DNA of 29,338 nt, from positions 1-29,338 of the forward strand of contig CAUZFB010000025.1 of assembly GCA_963579135.1 (NCBI GenBank), given 5' to 3'. The notes under the pieces are model-generated. The model ran no database searches, was not told where the DNA came from, and saw only the letters and a list, made by a program, of their open reading frames with translations. Of the stretch, positions 22,255 to 29,338 are shown in pieces. The first letter of the stretch is position 1, and each line of letters opens with the position of its first letter. This DNA is from CALGTL01 sp963579135 (lineage in GTDB: Bacteria > Chloroflexota > Dehalococcoidia > Lucifugimonadales > Australimonadaceae). Position numbers and translations under genes: made by a program.

Positions 22255-23238
22255 ATGACCATAGCTCAAGTGGTTCTGGGTTTCGGTAGCTCTCACGCGC
22301 CCCAATTGCGGCTCGGGCATGAGCGCTGGCCCGACATGATCCAGAAGGACACCAACGACCCTCGTTTCGATTACAACGAGGTGCTCAAGCGGGCGAAGCC
22401 CGACATGGAGAGCTCGCTCACCCCCGAGGTCATGAAGCTCCGTGATGAATCCAATCACCGCTCATTGGGCATCCTGCGCCAGAAGCTCGAAGCCGCCGCA
22501 CCCGACGCTATCGTCATCATCGGCGACGACCAGCACGAGCAGTTCTTCGACAACAACATGCCGATGTTTAGCGTGTACCACGGTGACTCACTTCCGATTC
22601 GTGAGCGGCGTGGCCAGTCTGACCCTAAGCTCGCGGCAGCGTGGTCCAACACCACATGGAACAAAACGGAGCAGCAGACCGCCGAGGCCAATCACTCCAC
22701 GGACGTAGGCTTCGCCGACCACATTATCCACTCGCTGGTGGAAGACGGTTTCGACATCGCGGTCTCCAACCAGTTACGCGAGGGGACCGGTGTCGGCCAG
22801 GCATTCAGCTTCCTGTATCAGTTCATCATGCCGGAGCTTGAGATACCCGTCGTACCAGTGTCCATGAACGCGTTGTATCCGCCCAACCAACCGACTCCGC
22901 GTCGTGCGTTCCATCTGGGAGCGGCCGTTCGTGAGGCGATCAACTCCTGGGACTCATCCAAGAAAGTGGCAGTGATGGCCTCAGGTGGGCTCTCGCACTT
23001 CATCATCGACGAGGACCTCGACCACATGACGCTGGATGCGATGGCCCGCCGGGATGAAGAAGCCATCGCCGCGCTTCCTCGTGAGCGCATGATGCAGCTT
23101 GGCACCACCGAAACGCTCAACTGGCTCGCGCTCTCCGGCGCGATGACCGACGAGAAGATGACGCTCGTTGACTACGTACCGTGTTACCGCACGCCTGCCG
23201 GTACAGGCTGCGCCATGGCGTTCGCTTACTGGGAATAA
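22255..23238 (+). CDS. Class III (LigB-like) extradiol ring-cleavage dioxygenase
   Basis: The protein is 327 residues from the ATG at 22255. The LigB-fold landmarks are GFGSSHAPQL with His14 near the N-terminus, IGDDQHEQFFDNNMP with His94, VPVSMNALYPPNQPTPRRA and ASGGLSHF with His248, plus acidic residues downstream. In protocatechuate 4,5-dioxygenase the equivalent positions bind iron(II) and provide the catalytic His. Cleavage of a catechol-type ring or a related 2-hydroxy-acid substrate is the family activity; the exact substrate is unknown. The start is uncertain: GGAGG (22248-22252) is only two bases from the ATG, so the true initiation context is unusual. It is divergent from an MFS gene and ends 39 bp before a strong hairpin. 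Confidence 0.85.
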   Translation: MTIAQVVLGFGSSHAPQLRLGHERWPDMIQKDTNDPRFDYNEVLKRAKPDMESSLTPEVMKLRDESNHRSLGILRQKLEAAAPDAIVIIGDDQHEQFFDNNMPMFSVYHGDSLPIRERRGQSDPKLAAAWSNTTWNKTEQQTAEANHSTDVGFADHIIHSLVEDGFDIAVSNQLREGTGVGQAFSFLYQFIMPELEIPVVPVSMNALYPPNQPTPRRAFHLGAAVREAINSWDSSKKVAVMASGGLSHFIIDEDLDHMTLDAMARRDEEAIAALPRERMMQLGTTETLNWLALSGAMTDEKMTLVDYVPCYRTPAGTGCAMAFAYWE

Positions 23239-23277
23239 CGTCACACCGCGAACCGGAACCACCGCGGCACCGCACAA

Positions 23278-23309
23278 TTGAAGGGCGGGCCACCAGGCCC
23301 GCCCTTCAA
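23278..23309. terminator. Perfect 14-bp stem-loop between convergent genes, probable bidirectional terminator
   Basis: TTGAAGGGCGGGCC (23278-23291) pairs exactly with GGCCCGCCCTTCAA (23296-23309) across an ACCA loop. It lies between the extradiol dioxygenase (plus) and the quinone-oxidoreductase-like gene (minus), 39 and 50 bases from their stops. No T-run follows on either side apart from the A/T ends of the stem, so it could stop transcription from both directions or act mainly as a 3' stabiliser. Confidence 0.75.
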
Positions 23310-23359
23310 CATCATTCCAAGCGAAGCGTAGCTGAACGGGTCTCTCACTTTCCCTCACT

Positions 23360-24331
23360 TTACTCCAGGGTCGGATCCATCACGACCTTCCCGATGATCG
23401 ACCGGTCAGAAGCGATCCGATGAGCTTTAGTCGCTTGACTCAGCGGCAGCACCGTGTGGATGGTCGCTTGGTAGACGCCGGACGCCGCCAGTGCTAACGC
23501 ATCGTCCCCGTCTCTCGGCTCGCGGTGATTCAGTCCACTCCTGATCGTCAGACCATCGCGATAGAGCTTTCGCACGTCGAGTTCCACCCTACCGCCGCCA
23601 TGCGCACCCACCGTTACCAGTGTGGCTCCGATGGCCATGCTATTGAACGCGCCTGGCCACAGGTCGGGATCAGCGATGTTTTCCAGCACCGCGTTCGCAC
23701 CCTTACCTTCCGTGATGCGATTCACCTCCGCTACCAGGTTCGACCCTCGGTAGTTCACCCATGCCTCCGCCCCCAGGGCCATCGCCGACTGCGCCCGCTC
23801 GTCCGTCCCTGCGGCAGCGATCACGTGCGCCCCGCGATGCTTCGCCACCTGAACGGCAGCCGCGCCCAGCGACCCCGCAGCGCCCATCACCAGTACCCAC
23901 GCATCCTCCTGGACATCGGCTGCACGGCACAGGCTGTAGGCCATCGGAAAATGACGACTGACAGCGGCGGCATCAGCGTAGCCGAGACCATCGGGGATGT
24001 GGTAAGTCGCCCGGGCGTTGGCAATGACATACTCGGCGTAGCCACGGCCCGCCGGCGGCCTCAGGATTGAAGTGACTCTCTGGCCCTTTGCGAAGCCCGT
24101 CACGCCCTCACCGACGCTCTCGATTTCCCCCGCGGAGTCGATACCAAGGATCGTCGGTAGCGGGATGCTATAGCCCGCACCGTCCTGTCGGATGCCCAGG
24201 TCTAAGGTCTGATTCACCGAGACAGCATGGACCTTGACCAACACTTCGCCTGGGCCCGGCTCAGGACGCTCGGTCTCTTCATACGACAGAACTTCCGGGC
24301 CTCCGTGCTCATGGAGGACGACTGCTTTCAT
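23360..24331 (-). CDS. Zinc-independent quinone-oxidoreductase-like alcohol dehydrogenase (MDR)
   Basis: The 323-residue protein belongs to the medium-chain dehydrogenase/reductase superfamily. MKAVVLHEHGGPEVLSYEET, VHAVSVNQTLDLGIR (35-49, where zinc enzymes have Cys-x-D) and GIDSAGEIESVGEGV (63-77) form the N-terminal domain; VLVMGAAGSLGAAAVQVAK (147-164) is the NAD(P)H-binding motif. Structural and catalytic zinc cysteines are absent, as in quinone oxidoreductases and enoyl reductases. The start is the ATG at 24331, where GAGG lies seven bases upstream. The frame stays open to 24652, but that extension crosses a decayed intergenic region and is rejected. It converges with the extradiol dioxygenase across the hairpin at 23278. 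Confidence 0.92.
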   Translation of the reverse strand: MKAVVLHEHGGPEVLSYEETERPEPGPGEVLVKVHAVSVNQTLDLGIRQDGAGYSIPLPTILGIDSAGEIESVGEGVTGFAKGQRVTSILRPPAGRGYAEYVIANARATYHIPDGLGYADAAAVSRHFPMAYSLCRAADVQEDAWVLVMGAAGSLGAAAVQVAKHRGAHVIAAAGTDERAQSAMALGAEAWVNYRGSNLVAEVNRITEGKGANAVLENIADPDLWPGAFNSMAIGATLVTVGAHGGGRVELDVRKLYRDGLTIRSGLNHREPRDGDDALALAASGVYQATIHTVLPLSQATKAHRIASDRSIIGKVVMDPTLE

Positions 24332-24423
24332 AACCGTGCCTCTTCGGGTGGGTTTTGCTCGAAGCATAGCAGCGCGCGAATCCCCGCAAGAATTGTCCCG
24401 TCGTGAGCGTCTGCCAATCTCCC

Positions 24424-24456
24424 CTGTTTCCTGAGCGCAGCGCAGTCGAAGGGACC
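24424..24456. repeat. REP-like intergenic repeat, copy B
   Basis: The element reads CTGTTTCCTGAGCGCAGCGC, then AGTCGAAGGGACC. It is the second copy of the element at 18285-18322, in the same orientation, lacking that copy's six-base internal duplication. It lies directly upstream of the helicase-associated-domain fragment, which it may have replaced or truncated. Confidence 0.65.
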
Positions 24457-24474
24457 TCACCCACGATCCGAGGG

Positions 24475-24588
24475 ATGAACCTTGAGGCGTGGGTACGCAA
24501 CCAGCGCAACGGATACAGCAAGGGCACGCTAGCACTTGAGCGGCTTGCCAGGCCCGCGGACATTGGGTTCGTGTGGAGTCTCCGCTAG
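24475..24588 (+). pseudogene. Remnant of a helicase-associated (HA) domain protein
   Basis: The 37 codons from ATG 24475 to the stop at 24588 read MNLEAWVRNQRNGYSKGT and LALERLARPADIGFVWSLR. This matches the second half of the helicase-associated repeat: 'LG.WV.nQR..y..GkLs.eR...Le.iGF.W'. The first half of a normal repeat (about 65 residues) and all other repeats are missing. The sequence upstream in the same frame is the REP-like element, so the fragment looks like a truncated leftover rather than a functional gene. No Shine-Dalgarno precedes the ATG. Confidence 0.6.
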
Positions 24589-24993
24589 CTGCAGACATCA
24601 CGAGGTTTTTTTGAAATATGAGATTCAATTTTGAAAGCAGATTTGAAAGCAACTCCGGTGACTAAGCCCAGGGGCGCAACGACTTTTCACGACTCGAAAG
24701 TGCATGATTAGGCGTCCAGCGACACCCAACGACCACCAGTGACATCCCCGCCTGTGATTTGTAGACAGCAGGCCACCGGTTCGGCGGCCCCCTAAGTACC
24801 CAGTCCCGCCAGCGTATTCATCGCGTTACGCTTCATGGGCTGGTAATACTCAGCGGGGAAGCCAAGAGATTCAAGGGCGAGGACCAACGTCAAACGCGCT
24901 CGACACTCCACCGGGCCCGGTGACCAGCCCGCAAACTTGCGGAACGGCGTCCGAACCCTTACCGTCGTGGACCCTGTCGGATGGAGGCGACCC

Positions 24994-25746
24994 TTGGCCC
25001 AAGCAGCCGTCATTGAGACGACCATTGATGTTCGAGGCGTGCCCTTGGTGGTACGCGAGGCTGGCGACGGCAAGACGTTGCTGTATGTGCACGATGAACT
25101 GTCCACGGGCTGGAACCCGTTCCTCGACCTGCTCGCTGAACGGTTCCATATCGTCGCACCTGAGATCCCCGGTTTTGGCGGCACGGCGCTTCCCGTGTGG
25201 ATCGAGACCATCGACGACGTTGCGTTCCTCCTCGCCGACGTGGCTGACGTCGTCGGGGGTGGTGTCCCAATCCCTGTTATTGGCTCGAGCCTCGGTGGCT
25301 GGCTCGCGCTGGAGGCCGCCCTACGTGCCGCGGCATTCAGCCGCATCGCTGCCATCGGCAGCCCTGGCGCGTACCTCCCCGGAGACCCGCCCACCGATTA
25401 CTTCTTCATGACCCCTGAAGAGCGCTTTGCCCTCCTGTTCAATGATGCGGCGGTGGTGCCAGAGGTCAGTGAGGACCATTCCGTGCGCAACCAAGCGATG
25501 ACCGCGCGCCTGGTGTGGCAGCCCCGCTACGTCTCACCTAAGCTCGAGCACAGGATTCACCGGATCACTGAGCCAACGTTGGTCGTCTGGGGCAGCGACG
25601 ACAGATTCCTATCGCAAGCCCACGGCCGGGCGCTTGTTGAAAACCTTCCCGCCGGATCGATCACCGTGGTGGCCAACTCCGGCCACTTCGCGGCGCTGGA
25701 CCAACCCGCCGAGACGGCGAACGTCATCCTGGACTTCCTGAGCTGA
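24994..25746 (+). CDS. Alpha/beta hydrolase
   Basis: The protein is 250 residues starting at the TTG at 24994, chosen because GGAGG (24983-24987) lies six bases upstream; an in-frame TTG at 24937 has no such site. TLLYVHDELSTGWNPF (oxyanion region, about 28-43), GSSLGG (97-102, nucleophile Ser99), VVWGSDDRF (acid Asp202/203) and NSGHF (His231) give a full catalytic triad in normal order. The oxyanion sequence HDE replaces the usual HGx. The luciferase-like monooxygenase gene starts two bases after its stop, so the two are translationally coupled, and hydrolysis of the monooxygenase product (for example an ester or lactone from Baeyer-Villiger-type oxidation) is a reasonable inference. Confidence 0.88.
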   Translation: MAQAAVIETTIDVRGVPLVVREAGDGKTLLYVHDELSTGWNPFLDLLAERFHIVAPEIPGFGGTALPVWIETIDDVAFLLADVADVVGGGVPIPVIGSSLGGWLALEAALRAAAFSRIAAIGSPGAYLPGDPPTDYFFMTPEERFALLFNDAAVVPEVSEDHSVRNQAMTARLVWQPRYVSPKLEHRIHRITEPTLVVWGSDDRFLSQAHGRALVENLPAGSITVVANSGHFAALDQPAETANVILDFLS

Positions 25747-25748
25747 TC

Positions 25749-26903
25749 ATGAAATTCACCTACTTCCACCTCATGCCGTGGCCGCACCTCGCAGAGGACT
25801 TCGAGGAGACTGAGCGCTCGGCGTGGGTCACCTATTCAAACTCCAACTTTGACCCGCAGCGTGGCCAGGAGCTTTATCTGGACTACCTGTCCGAGCTCGT
25901 GCACGCGGAGGAACTCGGCTACGACGCCATTGCGGTGAACGAGCACCACCAGACCGCATACGGCCTCATGCCCGCGCCCAACATCATGGCGTCGTGGCTG
26001 ATCGCGAATACCAAGAGAGCGAAGATTGCCATCCTCGGCAACGCGATTCCCCTGCGGGACCACCCCCTCCGGATCGCCGAAGAGTTGGCGATGATGGACG
26101 TCATCTCTGGCGGACGCATCGTCTGTGGGTTCGTCCGCGGTATCGGCCCCGAGTATCACAACTTCACCATGAACCCAGCGGTAGGCCTAGACCGCTTCAG
26201 AGAGGCCCACGATCTGATAATCAAGGCCTGGTCGGAGCCGGGTCCTTTCCGGTGGGAAGGACACCACTACCCACTCGAGTACGTGAATCCTTGGCCCCGT
26301 CCCATGCAGCAACCGCATCCACCCATATGGGTGCCATCGCAAGGTAGTGGTGAAACGATCACGTGGGCGGCGGAGCGTCGCTACACGTTCGTCATCACCT
26401 TCACGCCACACCGAAACGTAACCAAGTTCATGCAGCAATACCGTGACGAAGCCCGTCAGTTCGGCTATGAGGCTAGCCAGGACCAAATGGCGTGGGCAGT
26501 GCCCATTTACGTCGGCGAGACGGACGAGTCCGCAATGGCCGAGGCCGCGCCCCATGCTGAGTACATGTTCAACAAACTACTCAAGCGTCCGTGGCCCGTG
26601 TTCTTCCCGCCGGGGTACCTAAGCGAAGCTTCGGCCAAGGGCGTGCAACGCGCGTTCAGCGGCATCGGTACCCAGCGCGTGCTTGCGGAGAAGCTCAACG
26701 AGGAAGGCCAGATGCTCATTGGTTCGGCGAAGACCGTCCTGGAGCGGCTTAAGGCCTTCAACGATGAGGACGGCGTCGGTAATCTGGTGGTCTTGAACCA
26801 GTTCGGCTCGATGCCCCACCAGATGGCCGTGGCCAACATGGATCGTTTCGCCCGCGACGTAATGCCGGCGCTACGCGAGCATAAGAGCGCCGTCTACCAG
26901 TAG
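25749..26903 (+). CDS. LLM-class (luciferase-like) flavin-dependent oxidoreductase 1
   Basis: This 384-residue TIM-barrel protein belongs to the luciferase-like superfamily, which uses reduced FMN or F420. Landmarks are MKFTYFHLMPWPHLAEDF, AEELGYDAIAVNEHHQTAYG with the typical 'EHH', AILGNAIPLRDHPLRIAEEL and DVISGGRIVCGFVRGIGPEY, where the 'SgGR...G..rG' loop contacts the flavin phosphate. HPPIWVPSQGSGETITWAAE and the C-terminal IGSAKTVLERLKAF are also characteristic. The ATG is two bases after the hydrolase stop. A flavin reductase gene is not visible, so reduced cofactor must come from elsewhere. Whether it uses FMN or F420 cannot be told from these motifs. Confidence 0.92.
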   Translation: MKFTYFHLMPWPHLAEDFEETERSAWVTYSNSNFDPQRGQELYLDYLSELVHAEELGYDAIAVNEHHQTAYGLMPAPNIMASWLIANTKRAKIAILGNAIPLRDHPLRIAEELAMMDVISGGRIVCGFVRGIGPEYHNFTMNPAVGLDRFREAHDLIIKAWSEPGPFRWEGHHYPLEYVNPWPRPMQQPHPPIWVPSQGSGETITWAAERRYTFVITFTPHRNVTKFMQQYRDEARQFGYEASQDQMAWAVPIYVGETDESAMAEAAPHAEYMFNKLLKRPWPVFFPPGYLSEASAKGVQRAFSGIGTQRVLAEKLNEEGQMLIGSAKTVLERLKAFNDEDGVGNLVVLNQFGSMPHQMAVANMDRFARDVMPALREHKSAVYQ

Positions 26904-27121
26904 CCCCCCGCTAGCTCTCGCCTCCTCCTATCTCGAGTTTGGCCGGACGTGATCCAGTTCAGGTTCTTGACGCTCAGCGTGATGGGGCTGCGCTCAACGA
27001 TGCCGCAGACATTGCCGCCACATCGACGGCAGTCGACCGTTTCGCTCGATCGCGTCTGGATTTCGCAGGCAAAACGGGGTACGGTGCAGGCTATCCCTCA
27101 GTGAGACGGAGACCCCCCAAG

Positions 27122-28252
27122 ATGAAATTCGGTCTGTTTTACGAATGGCCCAACCCCGAACTGCGAGACTGGAAGTCGCTGTTCGAGGAAGGCATCGAGC
27201 AGCTTCAGTACTCCGAGGAGATGGGCTTCGAGTTCTGCCTCGTCGCTGAACACCACTTCTCCAACTACGGCATGTCCCCCGCTCCGCTCATGCAGGCGCT
27301 CTACATCGCCGAGCGTACAAAGAAGCTGAAGATAGCCACGGCGGTGATCGTCCTGCCGATCTGGGATCCCCTTCGCCTAGCCGAGGAGGTCGCCGTTCTC
27401 GACAACCTGACTGATGGGCGGTTTATCGTAGGCGTTGGCCGTGGCTACCAGCCTCATGAGCTCTCGCGATTCAACGTGTCGGTCGAAGGGTCACGCCAGC
27501 GGTTCAACGAGACGCTAGATATCTTGTACAAGGCGTGGACGGAGTACGACTCCTTCACGTACGAGGGACAGGAGGTCAGCGTGCCTCTTGAGACCACCGT
27601 GTGGCCGAAGCCGTTGCAGAAGCCGCACCCGCCCATGTGGATCGCCGGCACCAGCGTGGAGACCATGGAGCTCGCCGCGGCGTGGGACATGATGCCCGTG
27701 ACAACGGGCCTCCTCGGCGAAGGCGGCGTGAAGGCGCACCTTGGATCGTTCGTGAAGGCCAAGCATTCCCTCGGCAAGCCGTACGCCGGGCTTGAGCTGG
27801 GAATCCAGTCCATGACGAGCGTCACGGAAACGGACGAAGAAGCCAAGAAATTGTTGAACTACCCCCGTTGGCAGATGCGCGCGGGCCGGGCGCTCGGCAC
27901 CGGTCGCGTCACCAATGGGCAGGTCGCAGCGGACCCGTTCGAGGGCGAGCTCGACGACGACTCCATGATGGATCGCATCTTCTTCGGCAATCCGGACACG
28001 GTGCGTGCGAAATTTGCCAAGGCGGCGAGCCTCGGGGCAACCCACGTAAGCAACTGGATGATGGTCGGCGGTATGCCCCATGACAAGGTCATGGCCTCCA
28101 TAAAGCGGATGGGTGAAGAGGTGATCCCCGCGCTCAAGGACGTCATGCCTCCACCAGAGCTCTACGAAGAGTTGGTGGGTACTACCGACGTGACCTCCGA
28201 GCAGCTGCGCGACATGCGCAACCGTGGTCCCGCGCCGTCTGATGTCACGTAA
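27122..28252 (+). CDS. LLM-class (luciferase-like) flavin-dependent oxidoreductase 2
   Basis: This 376-residue protein is a second member of the same superfamily, clearly related to but distinct from the one at 25749. Landmarks are MKFGLFYEWPNPELRDW, EEMGFEFCLVAEHHFSNYG, TAVIVLPIWDPLRLAEEVAV and NLTDGRFIVGVGRGYQPHEL, and the tail FFGNPDTVRAKFAKAASLG. GGAG at 27108-27111 precedes the ATG by ten bases. The frame is open to 26939, but that 61-residue extension has no family similarity. A 218-bp gap without other features separates it from the first LLM gene, so it may have its own promoter. It converges on the ornithine-cyclodeaminase-like gene (30-bp gap). Confidence 0.92.
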   Translation: MKFGLFYEWPNPELRDWKSLFEEGIEQLQYSEEMGFEFCLVAEHHFSNYGMSPAPLMQALYIAERTKKLKIATAVIVLPIWDPLRLAEEVAVLDNLTDGRFIVGVGRGYQPHELSRFNVSVEGSRQRFNETLDILYKAWTEYDSFTYEGQEVSVPLETTVWPKPLQKPHPPMWIAGTSVETMELAAAWDMMPVTTGLLGEGGVKAHLGSFVKAKHSLGKPYAGLELGIQSMTSVTETDEEAKKLLNYPRWQMRAGRALGTGRVTNGQVAADPFEGELDDDSMMDRIFFGNPDTVRAKFAKAASLGATHVSNWMMVGGMPHDKVMASIKRMGEEVIPALKDVMPPPELYEELVGTTDVTSEQLRDMRNRGPAPSDVT

Positions 28253-28282
28253 GCCCTGCGCTCAGTGAAGCCCTCGCTCTCC

Positions 28283-29338
28283 TCAGTCGCGAATGTCTTG
28301 CAGGAACCACTCGGTTGGAAGTTGATGTCCTAGGCCAAGCTCCATGCACCGGTTGTAGACCGCAGCACCGACCGCGGCGAATTGGAGACCCTGGTTACCG
28401 CTGTTCAAGTACAGCGTCACCTGGTCCGCCGATGTGCGCAGCGGGAAGTTGCCGCTGGCGAGATCGTTGAAGGACGGGTAGGAAGTGCGCGGCTCCCCGA
28501 GGGAGCCGGATCGGTGCCGCTTGGGCAGGCGCTCCAGCTCTTCTGCGTTGCCTGCTATGTAATCGCCGTTGTTGTAGCCATCGCCCATGTGCTCGACATC
28601 CTCGTTGCGCGGCCGTGAGTGCGAGACTCCCTGCTTGAAAATCACGTCTGCCCTCGTGAAGACGTCGTCGTCGAGTTCCCCTCGGACGTCGGTGACGTGC
28701 TGACCAGGCTGGAGCCACGCGCCTTTGAGCGCTGCCTGCATCGCATTGGTGGCCGCGGACACGATATCCGCACCGTCGACCGCCTCCTCTGGCGTGTTGA
28801 CCGGTTGGACGTCGATCTCCAGCTTACCGGCCATCTCCGCAGCGTAGGCCTCGCGGTTCTTCTTGGTCGGGCTGAACACCTTCACGTGCCGGATGTCCCG
28901 GACAGAGCAGAAAGCCTGCAGGTAGGTGCGGGCCATTCCGCCAGATCCGATCATTCCCACGGTGTGAGAGTCGGGCCGCGACAGGTACTTGGCGCCCAGA
29001 CCAGCGCCCCCGCCTACGCGCATGTGCTGGATAATGCCGTCATTGATGATCGCCAGCGGTGCACCATTACGCGTGCTGAACAGCATGACCAACCCGCAGT
29101 AGAGACCCGGCTCGGTGTTGTACTTCTCCTCCTTCCAGAAACCCTGTTCGTCTTGGGGCCAGTACAGGATGTCTGACTTCATGCGGATTGCGAACACACC
29201 GAGCTCTTTGCTTGCCCCCTCCATCGTGCCCCATCGGTAGTAGCCATCGGTGCGATCCGTCGGTACATAGACGTCGATGCGTGGACGGTGCACGGATGCG
29301 CCGCTGGGCAGGCCCCGGAACGCGATGTCCTGGGCGTT
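28283..29338 (-). CDS. Ornithine cyclodeaminase / mu-crystallin family protein (5' end beyond window)
   Basis: At least 351 residues are visible on the minus strand and the frame is still open at the window edge (NAQDIAFRGLPSGASVHRPR reading in), so the start lies outside. A GTG at 29293 would cut off sequence that belongs to the family (the 'PR..v..p' strand). AIRMKSDILYW contains the substrate-binding Lys, MRVGGGAGLGAKYLSRPDSH and GMIGSGGMARTYLQAF form the Rossmann NAD(P)-binding motif, and VTDVRGELDDDVFTRADVIF matches the region with the catalytic Asp. The family includes ornithine cyclodeaminase, ketimine reductases and alanine dehydrogenase; none can be chosen here. The gene is convergent with the second LLM gene. 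Confidence 0.88.
   Translation of the reverse strand, partial: NAQDIAFRGLPSGASVHRPRIDVYVPTDRTDGYYRWGTMEGASKELGVFAIRMKSDILYWPQDEQGFWKEEKYNTEPGLYCGLVMLFSTRNGAPLAIINDGIIQHMRVGGGAGLGAKYLSRPDSHTVGMIGSGGMARTYLQAFCSVRDIRHVKVFSPTKKNREAYAAEMAGKLEIDVQPVNTPEEAVDGADIVSAATNAMQAALKGAWLQPGQHVTDVRGELDDDVFTRADVIFKQGVSHSRPRNEDVEHMGDGYNNGDYIAGNAEELERLPKRHRSGSLGEPRTSYPSFNDLASGNFPLRTSADQVTLYLNSGNQGLQFAAVGAAVYNRCMELGLGHQLPTEWFLQDIRD

Larger units (their letters stand above)
24332..24993. other. 662-bp gene-poor gap with decayed sequence
   Basis: This is the longest stretch without an intact gene. It contains a REP-like repeat (24424-24456) and a short helicase-associated-domain fragment (24475-24588). There is also an A/T-rich patch (24605-24652) with the 10-base direct repeat TTTGAAAGCA at 24630-24639 and 24642-24651. 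A coding-looking minus-strand tail lies at about 24792-24935. I see no tRNA, integrase or attachment site. The base composition of the A/T-rich patch is clearly different from the rest of the window. Confidence 0.6.

Noticed and set aside
24332..24652. 107-residue N-terminal extension of the quinone-oxidoreductase-like protein
   Set aside because: The family starts at MKAVVLHEHGGPEV, where a GAGG ribosome site lies seven bases upstream; the extension runs through a REP-like repeat.
26939..27121. 61-residue extension of the second LLM protein
   Set aside because: The family consensus begins at MKFGLFYEWP and a GGAG lies ten bases before that ATG; the extension is low-conservation.
1..29338. 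tRNA, rRNA, CRISPR array, insertion sequence or phage integrase
   Set aside because: I looked for T-loop motifs, regularly spaced repeats and transposase/integrase motifs on both strands and found none.

Overview
The window is about 29 kb of GC-rich (roughly 60%) bacterial chromosome, densely packed, with no rRNA, tRNA, CRISPR array, transposase or phage gene that I can see. It combines many oxidative and catabolic enzyme families: luciferase-like flavin monooxygenases, a Rieske oxygenase, a LigB-type extradiol dioxygenase, a bicupin, MmgE/PrpD, an Asp/Glu-racemase-like protein, several alpha/beta hydrolases and three MFS transporters, mixed with housekeeping genes (DEAD-box helicase, msrA, folP-folB-folK). 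This repertoire resembles marine Chloroflexota of the SAR202 / Dehalococcoidia type. That assignment is an inference from gene content, not from a marker gene.

Layout. 1-1.2 kb: the tail of a reductive-dehalogenase/QueG-like protein followed by a ferredoxin fused to a GlcG/HbpS domain. 1.2-3.0 kb: a zinc-ribbon DEAD-box helicase (minus strand). 3.2-6.2 kb: a minus-strand operon SDR -> MmgE/PrpD -> racemase-like protein. The racemase-like gene carries a 5' frameshift, and both it and the SDR lack canonical catalytic residues. 6.2-8.2 kb: a divergent large alpha/beta hydrolase behind a recognisable sigma70-like promoter. 8.3-8.8 kb: a YceI-family pseudogene. 8.8-10.7 kb: a VOC protein and a Rieske oxygenase. 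10.8-14.6 kb: a tight four-gene minus-strand operon (bicupin -> alpha/beta hydrolase -> metallo-beta-lactamase-fold hydrolase -> arylsulfotransferase-like propeller). It is divergent from an MFS transporter (14.7-16.0 kb), and a perfect 18-bp palindrome sits at the predicted start of the operon transcript.

16.2-18.3 kb: an alpha/beta hydrolase and an FSR-like MFS protein. 18.4-19.0 kb: msrA. 19.0-20.7 kb: folP-folB-folK with overlapping stop/start codons. 20.8-22.1 kb: a DHA3-type MFS protein. 22.3-23.2 kb: a LigB-like extradiol dioxygenase, followed by a 14-bp perfect hairpin and a convergent quinone-oxidoreductase-like enzyme. 24.3-25.0 kb: a decayed gap holding a REP-like repeat and a fragment of a helicase-associated domain. 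25.0-28.3 kb: an alpha/beta hydrolase and two luciferase-like monooxygenases, then the 3' part of an ornithine-cyclodeaminase-like gene running off the right edge.

Working together: the Rieske/VOC/bicupin/hydrolase/MBL/propeller/MFS block (8.8-16.0 kb) looks like one catabolic locus: uptake or efflux, ring hydroxylation, ring cleavage, hydrolysis. The SDR-PrpD-racemase operon and the hydrolase-LLM-LLM group look like further oxidation modules. No substrate can be named from sequence alone.
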